Positions 47,178 through 56,912 of a stretch of DNA of 64,000 nucleotides are shown piece after piece. Source of the DNA: an uncultured Roseibium sp. (GTDB lineage Bacteria; Pseudomonadota; Alphaproteobacteria; Rhizobiales; Stappiaceae). Numbering within the stretch: position 1 is the first letter of the stretch; each line of letters starts with the position of its first letter. Position numbers and translations under genes: made by a program. The notes under the pieces are model-generated. The model was not told the DNA's origin. It searched no databases and saw only the letters and a program-made list of their open reading frames with translations. The stretch covers positions 740,692 through 804,691 of the forward strand of contig NZ_CANMFD010000001.1 of NCBI RefSeq assembly GCF_947496995.1, given 5' to 3'.

Positions 47178-47220
47178 TTATACCGGTGGGTGGATAAAAT
47201 CGGGGCTGAATCCCGTTTGT

Positions 47221-48549
47221 CTATGCGACCACGAGGATGTCGGGCTTCTGCAGATGGAAGATGAGGCCGTGGACCTGTTTTCCCAGTTCGTGGCGCAGGA
47301 CCACCTGTTTTTCCCTGAGATAGGAAAAGCCCTCCGCTTCGGCGCTGCGTCTGAGATAGGCGGGCAGATGAGCGTAGCGTCCCGTCGGGTCGACCCGGTA
47401 GTCGGGACCGGCCGGATCGGAGAGATGCTCGACGCTGGCAATCAGCAGGCCACCGGGTTTGAGGGCGGCGTAAAGGGCGCTCATGAAGGGCTGCAGATCG
47501 CCCAGATAGCATAATGTATCGACGCAAACGGCCAGATCGAACCGTGTCGGCAGGTCGGACCTGAGGAAGGCGACCAGTTCGCCTTCCACCAGGAAATCAT
47601 AGGCCTCCAGCGACGCAGCCTTGCGCAGCATGCCGGGCGAAAGATCGATGCCGGTCAGCTTGCCGCACTGGTCCCGGATGAGCGGGCCGCACAGGCCCGT
47701 CCCGCACCCAAGGTCAACCACATCGGCAAACGGGGTTCCGTTTTCCCTGCCAAGGGCGATCACTTCTTCGGCGACCAGTTCGGGTGCGCAGTAACCGAGA
47801 TTCTTCAGAACCTCGTCGAAACTGTCGGAGAAACTGTCGAAATGGGTTTTGACATAGTCTTCCGGTGCCTGATCAAGATTGTCACCGCGCACGGCGGCCA
47901 GCTGATAGCGCGCGACGGTATTGTCCGGATCCGCCGCGACGATGCTTTCCAGATGCTCGACAGCGCGTTCCTGCCGCCCAAGGGCGCAGAGAACCCGCGC
48001 GTGCCAGATCGGGTCCGTCCAGACCTCGGCGCCGAATTCCAGACACCGTTCCAATGCGTCGGCTGCCTCGTCCCTGTGACCCGCGAGCATCAGCGACAGG
48101 CCGTAGTTATGCCACGCATTGGGATTGTCGGGATCCAGGCGAACGATTTCGCTGAGGATCGGCAGGAGGTCGTCGTTGTTGGTCGCGCCCTCCATCATGA
48201 CATTGATGTTGTTCCAGGCCTGTTCGTGGCGCGGTTCGATTTGCACCGCCCTGACATAGGCCTCCAGCGCTTCTTCCTGCCTGTTGCCAAGTTTCAGAAT
48301 GTTGCCGAGATTGTTGTAGGCGGAGGCGTTTTGCGGATTTTTGTCCAGGGATTGGCGGATCAGCAGGACGGCGTTGTCCGTCTTGCCGGCATCAAAGTGC
48401 AAAAGGCCGAGAAAATGCAGCCCGTCGGAGTGGTCGGGGTCGGCGGTCAGCACGTCCTTGTAGGCGGCAAGGGCGGCCTGCAGATCGCCGTCGCGGTGGG
48501 CGGCAATCCCTTCTTCCAGCCTGGCGTCACAATCAATCACGTTCGGCAT
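47221..48549 (-). CDS. TPR-repeat protein with C-terminal SAM methyltransferase domain
   Basis: ATG 48549 gives 442 residues. TPR repeats fill about residues 8-225 (LGLLHFDAGKTDNAVLLIRQ, NNLGNILKLGNRQEEALEAY, NYGLSLMLAGHRDEAADALE). The methyltransferase domain follows with VVDLGCGTGLCGPLI as motif I and AVCVDTLCYLGDLQPFMSAL. The family is usually annotated as a TPR and methyltransferase-domain protein with no known substrate. The gene starts next to the cold-shock terminator, so it is probably transcribed separately or by read-through. Confidence 0.87.
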   Translation of the reverse strand: MPNVIDCDARLEEGIAAHRDGDLQAALAAYKDVLTADPDHSDGLHFLGLLHFDAGKTDNAVLLIRQSLDKNPQNASAYNNLGNILKLGNRQEEALEAYVRAVQIEPRHEQAWNNINVMMEGATNNDDLLPILSEIVRLDPDNPNAWHNYGLSLMLAGHRDEAADALERCLEFGAEVWTDPIWHARVLCALGRQERAVEHLESIVAADPDNTVARYQLAAVRGDNLDQAPEDYVKTHFDSFSDSFDEVLKNLGYCAPELVAEEVIALGRENGTPFADVVDLGCGTGLCGPLIRDQCGKLTGIDLSPGMLRKAASLEAYDFLVEGELVAFLRSDLPTRFDLAVCVDTLCYLGDLQPFMSALYAALKPGGLLIASVEHLSDPAGPDYRVDPTGRYAHLPAYLRRSAEAEGFSYLREKQVVLRHELGKQVHGLIFHLQKPDILVVA

Positions 48550-48558
48550 TTCCCAACA

Positions 48559-48582
48559 AAAAAGGGCGGTCGAACCGCCCTC
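48559..48582 (-). terminator. Rho-independent terminator of the cold-shock gene
   Basis: On the minus strand GGGCGGT-TCG-ACCGCCC is followed by TTTTTT. Confidence 0.88.
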
Positions 48583-48608
48583 GTTTCCGGATAGAGCTGT
48601 AAGCGAGC

Positions 48609-48812
48609 TTACAGGACTTTCAGATCTTCGGCCACCATCTGACCGCGGCGCCACTCGAGGTCGAAGAACACAAGCTGTCCTTCTTCAAGAGTGTCGATGC
48701 CGGATCGGCGAAGGGCCGAGATGTCGACGAGAACGTTATTCTCGCCATCTTCAGGTTCGATCGTACCGATACCTCGGCGATGATCGAACCATTTTACGTT
48801 TCCATGTTGCAT
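48609..48812 (-). CDS. Divergent cold-shock-domain protein
   Basis: ATG 48812 gives 67 residues; an ATG five codons upstream is possible. The CSD beta-barrel is clear: HGNVKWFDHRRGIGTIEPED, NNVLVDISALRRSGIDTLEE and GQLVFFDLEWRRGQMVAEDL. In ordinary Csp proteins RNP1 reads KGFGFI and RNP2 VFVHFS; here they are RGIGTI and VLVDIS, so most of the aromatic residues that stack on RNA bases are lost, leaving only Trp-Phe of strand 1. Single-strand binding may be weak or altered. The gene has its own terminator. Confidence 0.85.
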   Translation of the reverse strand: MQHGNVKWFDHRRGIGTIEPEDGENNVLVDISALRRSGIDTLEEGQLVFFDLEWRRGQMVAEDLKVL

Positions 48813-49081
48813 GGATATGCTTTCCAAATTTTCGCATCAAGGCATCGAAGCGGCATATGTAGCCGCACTTCTCAACGTCTTGATGACATCGTTGTTGATA
48901 GTGCTAAAGTACTTTTGAAATACCCATCGGAGAAATACGCATGTCCGGGCAGTCATAATAGACTGCCTCAATTCGAACCGCGGTCCTTGATAAGTTGGGA
49001 TCTCGCTACCCGGCATTCAAACCCGGGAATATCTAAAGCTTTACCCAATATGGTGACGATAAAGTTAATGTCAAGGCAAGC

Positions 49082-49540
49082 TTAGCGATCCAGCTGGCCG
49101 TGTATGACATATTTGAGGATATCGACCACTTGAGAAGGTTTTTCTGCGACTGCAAGTGCTGCTGCGTCAACTTCCTTGAGAGGATGGGTCAGAGACGGGT
49201 CGTGCAGGACGATCAGCGATTTTCCGAGCGCCGATGCATAGCCGGCGTCGAACGCCGCGTTCCACTGTTTGTACTTGTCGCCGAAGCGGACGACGACGAT
49301 ATCGGCCTTTTCGATCAGCGTGCGCGTACGGATCGCGTTCACCTTCGCACCCTTGTTGTCATACCAGAACTTGTTGCTCTCATCGCCGAGGATCACCGCA
49401 CCGCAATCGTCGCTGGCGGCATGATCCGTGACCGGGGCGGAAAACTCCACCGGCAGGCCCAGTGATTTCGACTGCTCCATGATCGTTTCGCGCCAGTCGG
49501 TATGAATCTCGCCGGACAGGTATACGCGCCAGGTGCCCAT
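49082..49540 (-). CDS. ytoQ: YtoQ-family protein
   Basis: ATG 49540 follows GTGGGAGAA and gives 152 residues starting MGTWRVYLSGEIHTDWRETI, the usual YtoQ opening; ATG 49576 is an alternative. The protein has a Rossmann-like nucleoside 2-deoxyribosyltransferase fold: AVILGDESNKFWYDNKGAKV, IEKADIVVVRFGDKYKQWNA and LIVLHDPSLTHPLKEVD. The function of the family is not established. It stands alone and diverges from the peroxiredoxin gene. Confidence 0.88.
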   Translation of the reverse strand: MGTWRVYLSGEIHTDWRETIMEQSKSLGLPVEFSAPVTDHAASDDCGAVILGDESNKFWYDNKGAKVNAIRTRTLIEKADIVVVRFGDKYKQWNAAFDAGYASALGKSLIVLHDPSLTHPLKEVDAAALAVAEKPSQVVDILKYVIHGQLDR

Positions 49541-49752
49541 TTTTTTCTCCCACTCAGGTTTTGTTGTTGTAGACATTATCTGTCGCTCATCTGGTCCCAA
49601 GCTGGTGGGTGAACAGGCTGTCGTCAAGCCGTGCGTCGGATTGCCCATGCCGGAGAGCCATACCCACTCTGGACAAACCGCTGGGAATTCGTGAAGGATG
49701 GCACGCCCAATTCCGGCTTTCTATCCATGAGAAAATTATCAGGAGATTATTG

Positions 49753-50388
49753 ATGTCTGCACTTTTGCTCGGAGACGAGGCTCCCGATTTTGAAGTTGAC
49801 ACCACCTCTGGCCCGATCCGCTTCCATGAAGCGATCGAAGGTTCCTGGGCGGTTCTGTTTTCCCATCCAAAGGATTTCACCCCGGTCTGCACGACCGAAC
49901 TTGGCATGACGGCCAAGCTGAAGGACAAGTTCGAGGAACGCGGCGTCAAGGTTTTCGGCGTTTCCGTCGATCCGATCGACGATCACCATGCCTGGATCGG
50001 AGATATCAAGGACACGCAGGGTGTGGCACTGAACTTTCCGCTGATCGCCGATCCGGAACGCAAGGTCGCGACCGCTTACGGCATGATCCATCCGAACGCC
50101 AACGACACCTTGACCGTGCGGTCGCTGTTCGTGATCGGACCGGACAAGAAGATCAAGCTGAAAATCGAATACCCGGCGTCCACCGGCCGCAACTTCGATG
50201 AGGTCATCCGCGTGATCGACTCTCTTCAATTGACGGCCAAACACAAGGTCGCCACACCCGCCAACTGGAATTCCGGTGAAGACGTGATCATCGTTCCGGC
50301 CGTCAGCGATGCCGAGGCCAAGGAAAAGTTCCCGGAAGGCTGGAAGACGCTCAAGCCCTATCTGCGCATGGTGCCGCAGCCGAAATAG
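49753..50388 (+). CDS. 1-Cys peroxiredoxin (Prdx6 type)
   Basis: ATG 49753 after AGGAGA gives 211 residues. The peroxidatic Cys46 lies in HPKDFTPVCTTELGMTAKL, the conserved Arg in LTVRSLFVIGPDKKIKLKIE, and the long C-terminal domain with SGEDVIIVPAVSDAEAKEKF and PYLRMVPQPK is the 1-Cys, Prdx6-type extension. No resolving Cys is visible elsewhere. It reduces hydrogen peroxide and lipid hydroperoxides. Confidence 0.93.
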   Translation: MSALLLGDEAPDFEVDTTSGPIRFHEAIEGSWAVLFSHPKDFTPVCTTELGMTAKLKDKFEERGVKVFGVSVDPIDDHHAWIGDIKDTQGVALNFPLIADPERKVATAYGMIHPNANDTLTVRSLFVIGPDKKIKLKIEYPASTGRNFDEVIRVIDSLQLTAKHKVATPANWNSGEDVIIVPAVSDAEAKEKFPEGWKTLKPYLRMVPQPK

Positions 50389-50458
50389 GGTGTGTGCAGT
50401 TTTATGATGAAAGAGGTGGTGCCGACCCTCTCCTCACAGGAGGGGGCACCGGACCGCC

Positions 50459-51316
50459 TCACACGCTTGCCAGCAGGTCCTTCAAGGCGGTGCGGTAATC
50501 GGGAAAGCGGAAGGAATAGCCGAGTTCGTCCTTGACCCGCCGGTTGGAAACCCGCTTGTTCTCTCCGTAAAAGGAACGCGCCATCGGGGACAGGTCGGCG
50601 GTTTCGAACGGCACTTCGGCGGGCGGGGCCACTCCCAGCAGGTCCGCGGCGAAGGTGACCACGTCCTGCGGCGGTGCCGGCTCATCGTCGGTAACGTTGA
50701 AAATCCGGGTCGCGGGACGTTGCATGGCGGCGCTCAGCACACCTGCGATATCCGCGACATGAATGCGGTTGAACACCTGGCCCGGCTTGACGAGCCGGCG
50801 GGCCGTCCCGTTCCTGAATTTTTGCAGGACATTGCGGCCGGGTCCGTAGATCCCCGAAAGCCGGAAGATCTGCACCGGCAGCTGGTGGGCGGAGGCAAAG
50901 TCGAGCCATGCACGTTCGGCGGCAACGCGCTGCACCGAGCGTCTGGAAACCGGCTTGCAAGGTGTCTCCTCGTCCACCCAGGCGCCATCGTGATTGCCGT
51001 AGACGCCCACGGTGGAAAGATACCCGATCCACTCCGGCCTGGCCGCGGCGATATCCCCGCCGTGCTGGTTCAGGACCGGGTCGCCTGCGTCATCCGGTGC
51101 GATTGAAACCAGCACATGCGTTGCGCTGGAGAGTGCCGCCGCGATGCCTTCCCCCTGGCTCTGCCCGTCAAAAAGAAACGGCTCCACGCCCAGATCCTCG
51201 AGGTCCCTGGCTTTTTCCTGAGAGCGGGTCGTGCCGCCGATCCAGTCGAACCGGTCGCGGATTTCAGTGATGAATGCCTTGGAGGAATAGCCTGTACCGA
51301 AGACGAACAAACGCAT
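50459..51316 (-). CDS. SDR-family NAD(P)-dependent epimerase-like protein (YeeZ type)
   Basis: The product has 285 residues. The N terminus MRLFVFGTGYSSKAFITEIR is the Rossmann motif; YLSTVGVYGNHDGAWVDEET and QIFRLSGIYGPGRNVLQKFR are typical of the YeeZ/atypical SDR group, which lacks a clear YxxxK and has no settled substrate. Its start follows the trmH-type stop directly, so it is the third gene of a tight operon with two RNA methyltransferases. Confidence 0.87.
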   Translation of the reverse strand: MRLFVFGTGYSSKAFITEIRDRFDWIGGTTRSQEKARDLEDLGVEPFLFDGQSQGEGIAAALSSATHVLVSIAPDDAGDPVLNQHGGDIAAARPEWIGYLSTVGVYGNHDGAWVDEETPCKPVSRRSVQRVAAERAWLDFASAHQLPVQIFRLSGIYGPGRNVLQKFRNGTARRLVKPGQVFNRIHVADIAGVLSAAMQRPATRIFNVTDDEPAPPQDVVTFAADLLGVAPPAEVPFETADLSPMARSFYGENKRVSNRRVKDELGYSFRFPDYRTALKDLLASV

Positions 51317-52144
51317 TCAAAGCTCCAGGTGCTTGCGTCGGATTTCGTAGAGCGCGATGCCGGTGGCAACGGCCAGGTTGAGACTGTCGGCCTGGCCCAC
51401 CTGCGGAATGCGGATCAGGGTCGGGCAGGCCGCAGCCATGTCGTCTTCGAGCCCCTGCTGTTCGTTGCCCATCACCAGCAGGACAGGATCCGTGTAGTCC
51501 GGCGAGCGGTAATCGACCGAACCCTTCAGATGGGTGGCGGCAACGGTTCCGGGCCACTTGCCGGCAAGCGCCTTGAACTCGTCCTTGCTGATCTTGGCAA
51601 GCGGCACATGGAACAGCGAGCCCATGGTGGCGCGCACCGCTTCGACGGCAAACGGATCGGTGCAGTCCCCGACCAGCATCACGCCCGCGCCGCCGACGGC
51701 ATCGACGGTTCGGATGATGGTGCCGAGATTGCCCGGGTCGCGCACCCGGTCGAGGGCCACCCACAGGGCCGCTCCGGAAGGATGGATGTCCTTCGCGGAG
51801 AGCATCCGCTGTTCGTAGACACCGACAACCATCTGCGGATTGTCCTTGCGGGTCATGGCGGACATGACGGCCGTGGAGACTTCCAGGATCAGCGCGCCCC
51901 GTGCCTTCGCGGTCGCGGCCGCCTTCTGGGCAACCGGATTGTCGCGCGCTTCCGTTCCGAGCGCCAGGTAGCGCACGCCCCAGCCTGCGGCAAGCGCGTC
52001 TGTTGCCAGCTTCAGGCCCTCGGCGACGAAAAGACCGGACTGGCTGCGGTGCTTGCGCTGGGCGACGAGGCCCTTGATTTCCTTGACGATCGGGTTGGAA
52101 TGGCTGGTGATCTGCTTGACCGAGCCCTGGCGGTGTTCGCTCAT
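51317..52144 (-). CDS. TrmH/SpoU-family RNA 2'-O-methyltransferase
   Basis: The product has 275 residues. The N-terminal substrate-binding domain (ITSHSNPIVKEIKGLVAQRK, LFVAEGLKLATDALAAG) is followed by the SPOUT knot: VALDRVRDPGNLGTIIRTVD (motif 1), LLVMGNEQQGLEDDMAAACP (motif 2) and IRIPQVGQADSLNLAVATGI (motif 3). It methylates rRNA or tRNA riboses. Overlaps the upstream rRNA methyltransferase gene by four bases (ATGA). Confidence 0.92.
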   Translation of the reverse strand: MSEHRQGSVKQITSHSNPIVKEIKGLVAQRKHRSQSGLFVAEGLKLATDALAAGWGVRYLALGTEARDNPVAQKAAATAKARGALILEVSTAVMSAMTRKDNPQMVVGVYEQRMLSAKDIHPSGAALWVALDRVRDPGNLGTIIRTVDAVGGAGVMLVGDCTDPFAVEAVRATMGSLFHVPLAKISKDEFKALAGKWPGTVAATHLKGSVDYRSPDYTDPVLLVMGNEQQGLEDDMAAACPTLIRIPQVGQADSLNLAVATGIALYEIRRKHLEL

Positions 52145-53094
52145 CGGCTGCTCCAGCGCGAAAACAGCGAGGTGGACAGGGCCCGCTTGCCATCCTCTTC
52201 GCGGATGACCAGCTCACCGGATTCCAGCAGTCCGCCCTGACGGTCAAGCGTCTCGGCCATCAGCTCGTGAATGGAAACGAAACTGGAGCGGATCGCATAG
52301 GCGGTCAGGATCATGAACAGGGCATCTTCGGAGAGCAGTTTCTGAAGATCGGCGAGCATGCCCGGCAGGCTGGTGTAAAGATCCCAGACCTCGCCCTTGG
52401 GGCCGCGTCCGTATTTCGGCGGGTCCAGGATGATGCCGTCATATTTGTTGCCGCGGCGTACTTCCCTGGCGACGAACTTGCCGGCGTCCTCGCAGATCCA
52501 GCGAATGGGAAGATCCTCCAGTCCGGAGAGCTCCTGGTTCTCCCGCGCATAGCCGATGGCTTTTTTGGAGGCGTCCACATGGGTAACCTGAGCGCCTTCG
52601 CTCGCCGGCAACAGCGAGGCCATGCCGGTGTAGCCGAAGAGGTTCAGGATCTTCAGCGGCTTGTCCGGGGCGCGTTTGCGCTCGGCGCGGATCTTGCCGT
52701 TGACCCAGTCCCAGTGCGCGGCCTGCTCGGGAAAGACGCCGACATGGCGGAAGGACATGAAACGGCCGTTGTAGCGCACCGGCCCATAGGCCATCGGCCA
52801 GGTTTCCGGCACGCTGCCGGAAAACTTCCACCGGCCCGGACCTTCTTCTTCCGTGTCACCGGAAAAAACCGCGTCCGCCCTGTCCCACACGCTTTCCTTC
52901 AGCCGCCGGGCGCCCATCGCCTGCGGCTCGGGGCGCACGATAGTGAAACGTCCGTAACGCTCCAGTTTCTGGCCGTCTCCCATGTCCAGCAGCCGGTAGT
53001 CCTTCCAGCCTTCGGTCTCCAGAATGACAGGCCAGGACTGGGCTGGGGAAGTGTCGGGGTCGGCAAAGGATGAGGCGCTGGTGCGGTCCGCCAC
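52141..53094 (-). CDS. Class I SAM-dependent rRNA methyltransferase (RlmI-like)
   Basis: A GTG at 53094 five bases after GAGAGA gives 317 residues and fits the family better than the far-upstream ATG at 53265, which lies beyond a likely operator. The C-terminal half has ILNLFGYTGMASLLPASEGA (SAM motif I), VTHVDASKKAIGYARENQEL, and GIILDPPKYGRGPKGEVWDL with the catalytic-loop DPPK. The N terminus has a WRF-type RNA-binding region. The target base is not deducible. First gene of an RNA-modification operon. Confidence 0.88.
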   Translation of the reverse strand: MADRTSASSFADPDTSPAQSWPVILETEGWKDYRLLDMGDGQKLERYGRFTIVRPEPQAMGARRLKESVWDRADAVFSGDTEEEGPGRWKFSGSVPETWPMAYGPVRYNGRFMSFRHVGVFPEQAAHWDWVNGKIRAERKRAPDKPLKILNLFGYTGMASLLPASEGAQVTHVDASKKAIGYARENQELSGLEDLPIRWICEDAGKFVAREVRRGNKYDGIILDPPKYGRGPKGEVWDLYTSLPGMLADLQKLLSEDALFMILTAYAIRSSFVSIHELMAETLDRQGGLLESGELVIREEDGKRALSTSLFSRWSSR

Positions 53095-53205
53095 GATATT
53101 CTCTCGTATCTCAGAAATCTTTGGTGTTGTCCTGCCCTGGAGCAGTCTGCATCTCGTTGAGCGCAGACTGTTTGCTCCAACGCATATGAATCGATCAGCG
53201 TCTTG

Positions 53206-53231
53206 ATGACCAACCGATATCGATTGGTCAT
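53206..53231. promoter_or_regulatory. 26-bp inverted repeat upstream of the rRNA methyltransferase operon
   Basis: ATGACCAA and TTGGTCAT flank a 10-bp near-palindromic centre CCGATATCGA. The whole has almost perfect twofold symmetry, as expected for a TetR- or MarR-type operator. It lies about 110 bp upstream of the GTG start. Confidence 0.55.
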
Positions 53232-53332
53232 CCGTTGATCTAGTCGCCAGCGGCGGCGCGGTCAATATTCAGCGCGAAATCCGGGATTGCCTGCGTGGGG
53301 GGATCCGTACGGCACGGCGCAGACTGGCCACG

Positions 53333-53366
53333 AAAAAGGGCGGGAGCGTTCAGCGCTCCCGCCCTT
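53333..53366 (-). terminator. Rho-independent terminator after the large MCP gene
   Basis: On the minus strand AAGGGCGGGAGCG pairs with CGCTCCCGCCCTT and is followed by TTT, 20 bp after the MCP stop. Confidence 0.88.
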
Positions 53367-53385
53367 GATTTCCGCGCTATCCGGA

Positions 53386-55821
53386 TCAGGCCGCGGCCAC
53401 CTCCGAAAGGAAGCGCTCGACTTCCTGTTTCAGTCCGTCGGTCTTCTCCGTGAGTTCGCCGGAGGCAGACAGAACCATGTCGGCGGAGGAGGACGTCTGG
53501 TCGACCGCTTGGGACAACTGGTTCATGGAGGAGGAAACCGCGCTGGTTCCTTCCGCCGCACGCTGCACATTCTGCGAGATCTCCGCCGTGGCGGCGCCCT
53601 GCTGTTCGACAGCAGAGGCAATCGCAGTGGTGTAGGTGTTAACCTCGGTCATGGTCTCGGCGATCTCGCCGATCGCAACAACGGACTCCTTCGTCGCGTT
53701 CTGGATCTCGGTGATCTGCGAGCTGATTTCCTCGGTTGCCTTGGACGTCTGGGTCGCCAGTTCCTTGACTTCCGCCGCGACGACCGCAAAGCCCTTGCCG
53801 GCTTCACCGGCGCGGGCAGCCTCGATGGTCGCATTGAGCGCCAGAAGGTTGGTCTGCTCGGCAATCGCCTGAATGAGCGTCACGACTTCACCGATCTTGG
53901 TGGCCGCTTCCGCAAGGCCCTCGACCTTCTGGTTGGTGATCCGCGTGCCGGTGGTTGCCCGGTCGACGATCTCCGTGGTCTGGGCGACCTGACGCGAGAT
54001 CTCGCCGATTGATGCCGCGAGTTCTTCCGCCGCGCTTGCTACGGTCTGCACGTTGCTTGTGGTGTCGTTGGAAGATTCCTGGGTTTCGCTGGCATACCCG
54101 GCGCTGTCCCGTGCGATTTCCGTCAGGGCGCGGGCAGTCGAGTCGAGACCGCCGGCGGTCAGTTCAACCGACCCGAGGGCTTCCTCTGCTGTTGCCCGGA
54201 AAGACTGGATCAGACTGTCGATGCGCTGCTGACGCTCCTGCCTGTCGGCTTCCTCGCGTGTGCTCTGCTCCTGCAGATGTGCGCGCTCGATAGCGTTGTC
54301 GCGGAACACCTGCACCGTACGGCTCATGCCACCGATCTCGTCACCGCGATCGATACCCGGTATTTCGATTTCATTGTCGCCGTTGGCCAGCCGGTCCATC
54401 ACGTTGGTGATCGTCTGGATCGGACGGGTGATGGCAAGGTTCAGTACGAACGCCAGGCCGATGCCGCCGAGGATGGCCAGCAGGATGGTGACGATGATCT
54501 GCATTTCAGCAGATGCGGCGGCGTTGGAGGCCGCGGTGGCCTGCGAAGCGGATATGCCGGCAATCTCTTCGCTCACCTGACCGGTCAGGGTGTCAAGCTG
54601 CTTGCGTTTCTCCTGCAGATCGGACTGTGCCGTCAGCATTTCCTTGAAGGCTTTGTCGAAAGTGGCGACCGATACCGGAATTTCGTTGATGGCATCCGCA
54701 GTGGAGGGCAGGACTTTCGCGAAGGAAACCATCTCCTCTTCGAGAGCGGCGAGCGCGGCAATCTGAGCTTCGGCGGGCGCCGGGTCATCCAGTCCGAACT
54801 GGCCGAAGAGGTTCAGGGTTTCCTTTTGTGCCTTGAGGGCGAGTTCCTTGAGGGTTTCCGCCTTTTCGGCAATTCCGCGGATGCTGGCAAGGCGGGTGTT
54901 CGCGGTCAGTGCGGTGGCTTTGGACTGGCTCACGGCTGTATTGGCCTGCATGCGGATATCGCGCGCGATCTCCAGCATTGCCTCGATGGAGGTACCGACC
55001 GCCGTCCTGGCCTCATAGGCTTCCGCAAATCCGAGATCCTCGGAAAGCTTGGCGATTGCCTTGCTCAGGTTGTTCGCCTGGCCCGAAAGCTTGGAGACGC
55101 TTTTGCTCTGGACGCCTTCGATCTGCCGGTAACGCATTTCCTTGGTCTGGGCAACAAGATCTTCCGCAGTGCTCAAGGCCTTCGCGTGGGCTTCGCCTTC
55201 CAAAGAACCGCTGCCTTTCAGATAGGCGAGCTGAATGGACACCACGGCTTCCTGAAGCTCGAAGACCCCTCGCTGCATGGTGTTGGCATCGTCAAGCGTG
55301 CCGTTGGCGGTGAAAACCTCGGCGCTGACCTTTTTTTCCTCGGCCAGAACCGCTTCGGAGATCGACGACGCGAGCGTTTCGAGATTGCCCGCGCTTTCCT
55401 GCAGCGTGGCAAGACGTTCTGCCTGTTGCTGCGTCTGGGTGACGACCTGACCGAATGTTGCCGAGAATTCCTTTACGGCGGTCAGCGCGCGTTCGACCTG
55501 GGTGCGGGCAACGTCGTCATTGGAGACGTCGTGGCTCAGTTCCTCCAGCGTCCCGTTCAGTTTGCCGATCTCCTGCTGGACGGCAACGTCGAGTTCAGCT
55601 GACGGGTTGTTGAGGAATTCCTCACGCTTGAGCGATGTCACCTGGACCTGATTGGCCACTCGGGCCGAGTGGTCGGCGACGACAAAGAGTGATGAGAGAT
55701 TGTGGATTGCCAGAAAACCGACGCCACCAACGACGGCAGTCAGCAGCAAAACAGCGAAAAACCCGCCTCCGACCTTGAAGCCAAACTTCAAGTCGACCAG
55801 CATCTTCATAATCCGTTGCAT
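53386..55821 (-). CDS. Methyl-accepting chemotaxis protein with a large periplasmic sensor
   Basis: The product has 811 residues. Helix 1 (about 16-38, [20 protein letters not shown]) starts a periplasmic all-alpha region to about 440, with two long helical modules and no Cys; this size resembles helical bimodular (HBM) sensors. Helix 2 is at about 441-465 ([20 protein letters not shown]), then HAMP (about 465-520, [20 protein letters not shown]) and the signalling domain with [20 protein letters not shown] at its tip. The C terminus lacks a CheR pentapeptide. Ligand unknown. Confidence 0.93.
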   Translation of the reverse strand: MQRIMKMLVDLKFGFKVGGGFFAVLLLTAVVGGVGFLAIHNLSSLFVVADHSARVANQVQVTSLKREEFLNNPSAELDVAVQQEIGKLNGTLEELSHDVSNDDVARTQVERALTAVKEFSATFGQVVTQTQQQAERLATLQESAGNLETLASSISEAVLAEEKKVSAEVFTANGTLDDANTMQRGVFELQEAVVSIQLAYLKGSGSLEGEAHAKALSTAEDLVAQTKEMRYRQIEGVQSKSVSKLSGQANNLSKAIAKLSEDLGFAEAYEARTAVGTSIEAMLEIARDIRMQANTAVSQSKATALTANTRLASIRGIAEKAETLKELALKAQKETLNLFGQFGLDDPAPAEAQIAALAALEEEMVSFAKVLPSTADAINEIPVSVATFDKAFKEMLTAQSDLQEKRKQLDTLTGQVSEEIAGISASQATAASNAAASAEMQIIVTILLAILGGIGLAFVLNLAITRPIQTITNVMDRLANGDNEIEIPGIDRGDEIGGMSRTVQVFRDNAIERAHLQEQSTREEADRQERQQRIDSLIQSFRATAEEALGSVELTAGGLDSTARALTEIARDSAGYASETQESSNDTTSNVQTVASAAEELAASIGEISRQVAQTTEIVDRATTGTRITNQKVEGLAEAATKIGEVVTLIQAIAEQTNLLALNATIEAARAGEAGKGFAVVAAEVKELATQTSKATEEISSQITEIQNATKESVVAIGEIAETMTEVNTYTTAIASAVEQQGAATAEISQNVQRAAEGTSAVSSSMNQLSQAVDQTSSSADMVLSASGELTEKTDGLKQEVERFLSEVAAA

Positions 55822-56024
55822 TTCGTCCCCGCAGCGTCAAAAGATCAGCATTCATGTTCTGAAACTATTGCCGGGGTCCGTGAATATTAAGTAAACTACT
55901 GACAAAATAGTTGTCGCTCGTGGAGATCGCCTAGTTAATATTTCTGAGCATTCGTGCGGCGCAGCATTCAGAAATGTGGCGCTGGTATATCGACTTATCT
56001 GCCGGACCTTGAGCGGGAATTGCT

Positions 56025-56783
56025 CTAGACGTGCTGCCCGCCGTTGATATGGATTTCCGCACCGGTGACATAGGAGGAGTTGTCCGAACACAGGTAGAAG
56101 ATCGTGTCGGCGACCTCCGCCGGTTGTCCGAGGCGGCGCAAGGGTATGTCTGCGACCAGTTTTTCGGTGCCGGGAGACAGGATGGACGTATCGATTTCGC
56201 CCGGTGCGATCGCATTGACCCGAATGCCGTGAGGGCCGAAATCTGTAGCCATTTCACGGGACAGGGACGCAAGAGCGGCCTTGGAAGTCGCATAGGCTGT
56301 TCCCGCAAACGGGTGAACCCGCCCGCCCGCGATGGACGTCACATTGACCACCGATCCTTTCGCGTTCTTCAGTTCCTTGAACAGGCCCCGGCCCAGCAAA
56401 ATGGGGGCGAAAAAGTTGACCTGGAACACCGTTCGCCATTCATGCATGGGCGTGTCGAGGGAATTGAGACGTGCTCCTTCGGGGCCTTTCGGACTGATCC
56501 CGGCATTGTTGACCAGCGCATTCAGCCGCGAGCCGTTGGCTTCCAGCCGCTTGCGGATTTCCTGCACTGCAAAACCGAGATTTTCCGGATCGGAAAGATC
56601 GACCTGAATATGGTCTTCCGGTCCCATCGGCCAGGGACATTTGTCCGAAAAGGCGTAACGGGAGCAGGTGATCACGCGCCAGCCTTCGGCGGAAAAGCGC
56701 TTGACCGTGGCATGCCCGATGCCACGGCTGGCGCCTGTCAAGACGAGGGTCGGACGATCATCCTGAGGGGCCTTGACGGTCAT
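56025..56783 (-). CDS. Short-chain dehydrogenase/reductase
   Basis: ATG 56783 gives 252 residues; the frame extends far upstream across the bfd-bfr region but that part is not coding. The classical SDR motifs are all present: LTGASRGIGHATVKRFSAEG (cofactor loop), LVNNAGISPKG, VVNVTSIAGGRVHPFAGTAY with the catalytic Ser, YATSK, and ITGAEIHINGG-like ending (VTGAEIHINGGQHV). Substrate unknown; the fold fits 3-oxoacyl or sugar/steroid reductases. It diverges from bfd. Confidence 0.9.
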   Translation of the reverse strand: MTVKAPQDDRPTLVLTGASRGIGHATVKRFSAEGWRVITCSRYAFSDKCPWPMGPEDHIQVDLSDPENLGFAVQEIRKRLEANGSRLNALVNNAGISPKGPEGARLNSLDTPMHEWRTVFQVNFFAPILLGRGLFKELKNAKGSVVNVTSIAGGRVHPFAGTAYATSKAALASLSREMATDFGPHGIRVNAIAPGEIDTSILSPGTEKLVADIPLRRLGQPAEVADTIFYLCSDNSSYVTGAEIHINGGQHV

Positions 56784-56912
56784 TTCAGATCCTTGCTGGC
56801 GTGTCCGGGTCGGCTCGGAAAAAGTTGACTCGGACAGTAGAGTTTCGTTATTGCGCACAAATCCCCGAATGCCAATATGTCCGAATGATAGGGACGCGGT
56901 CCGGAACCTGCG

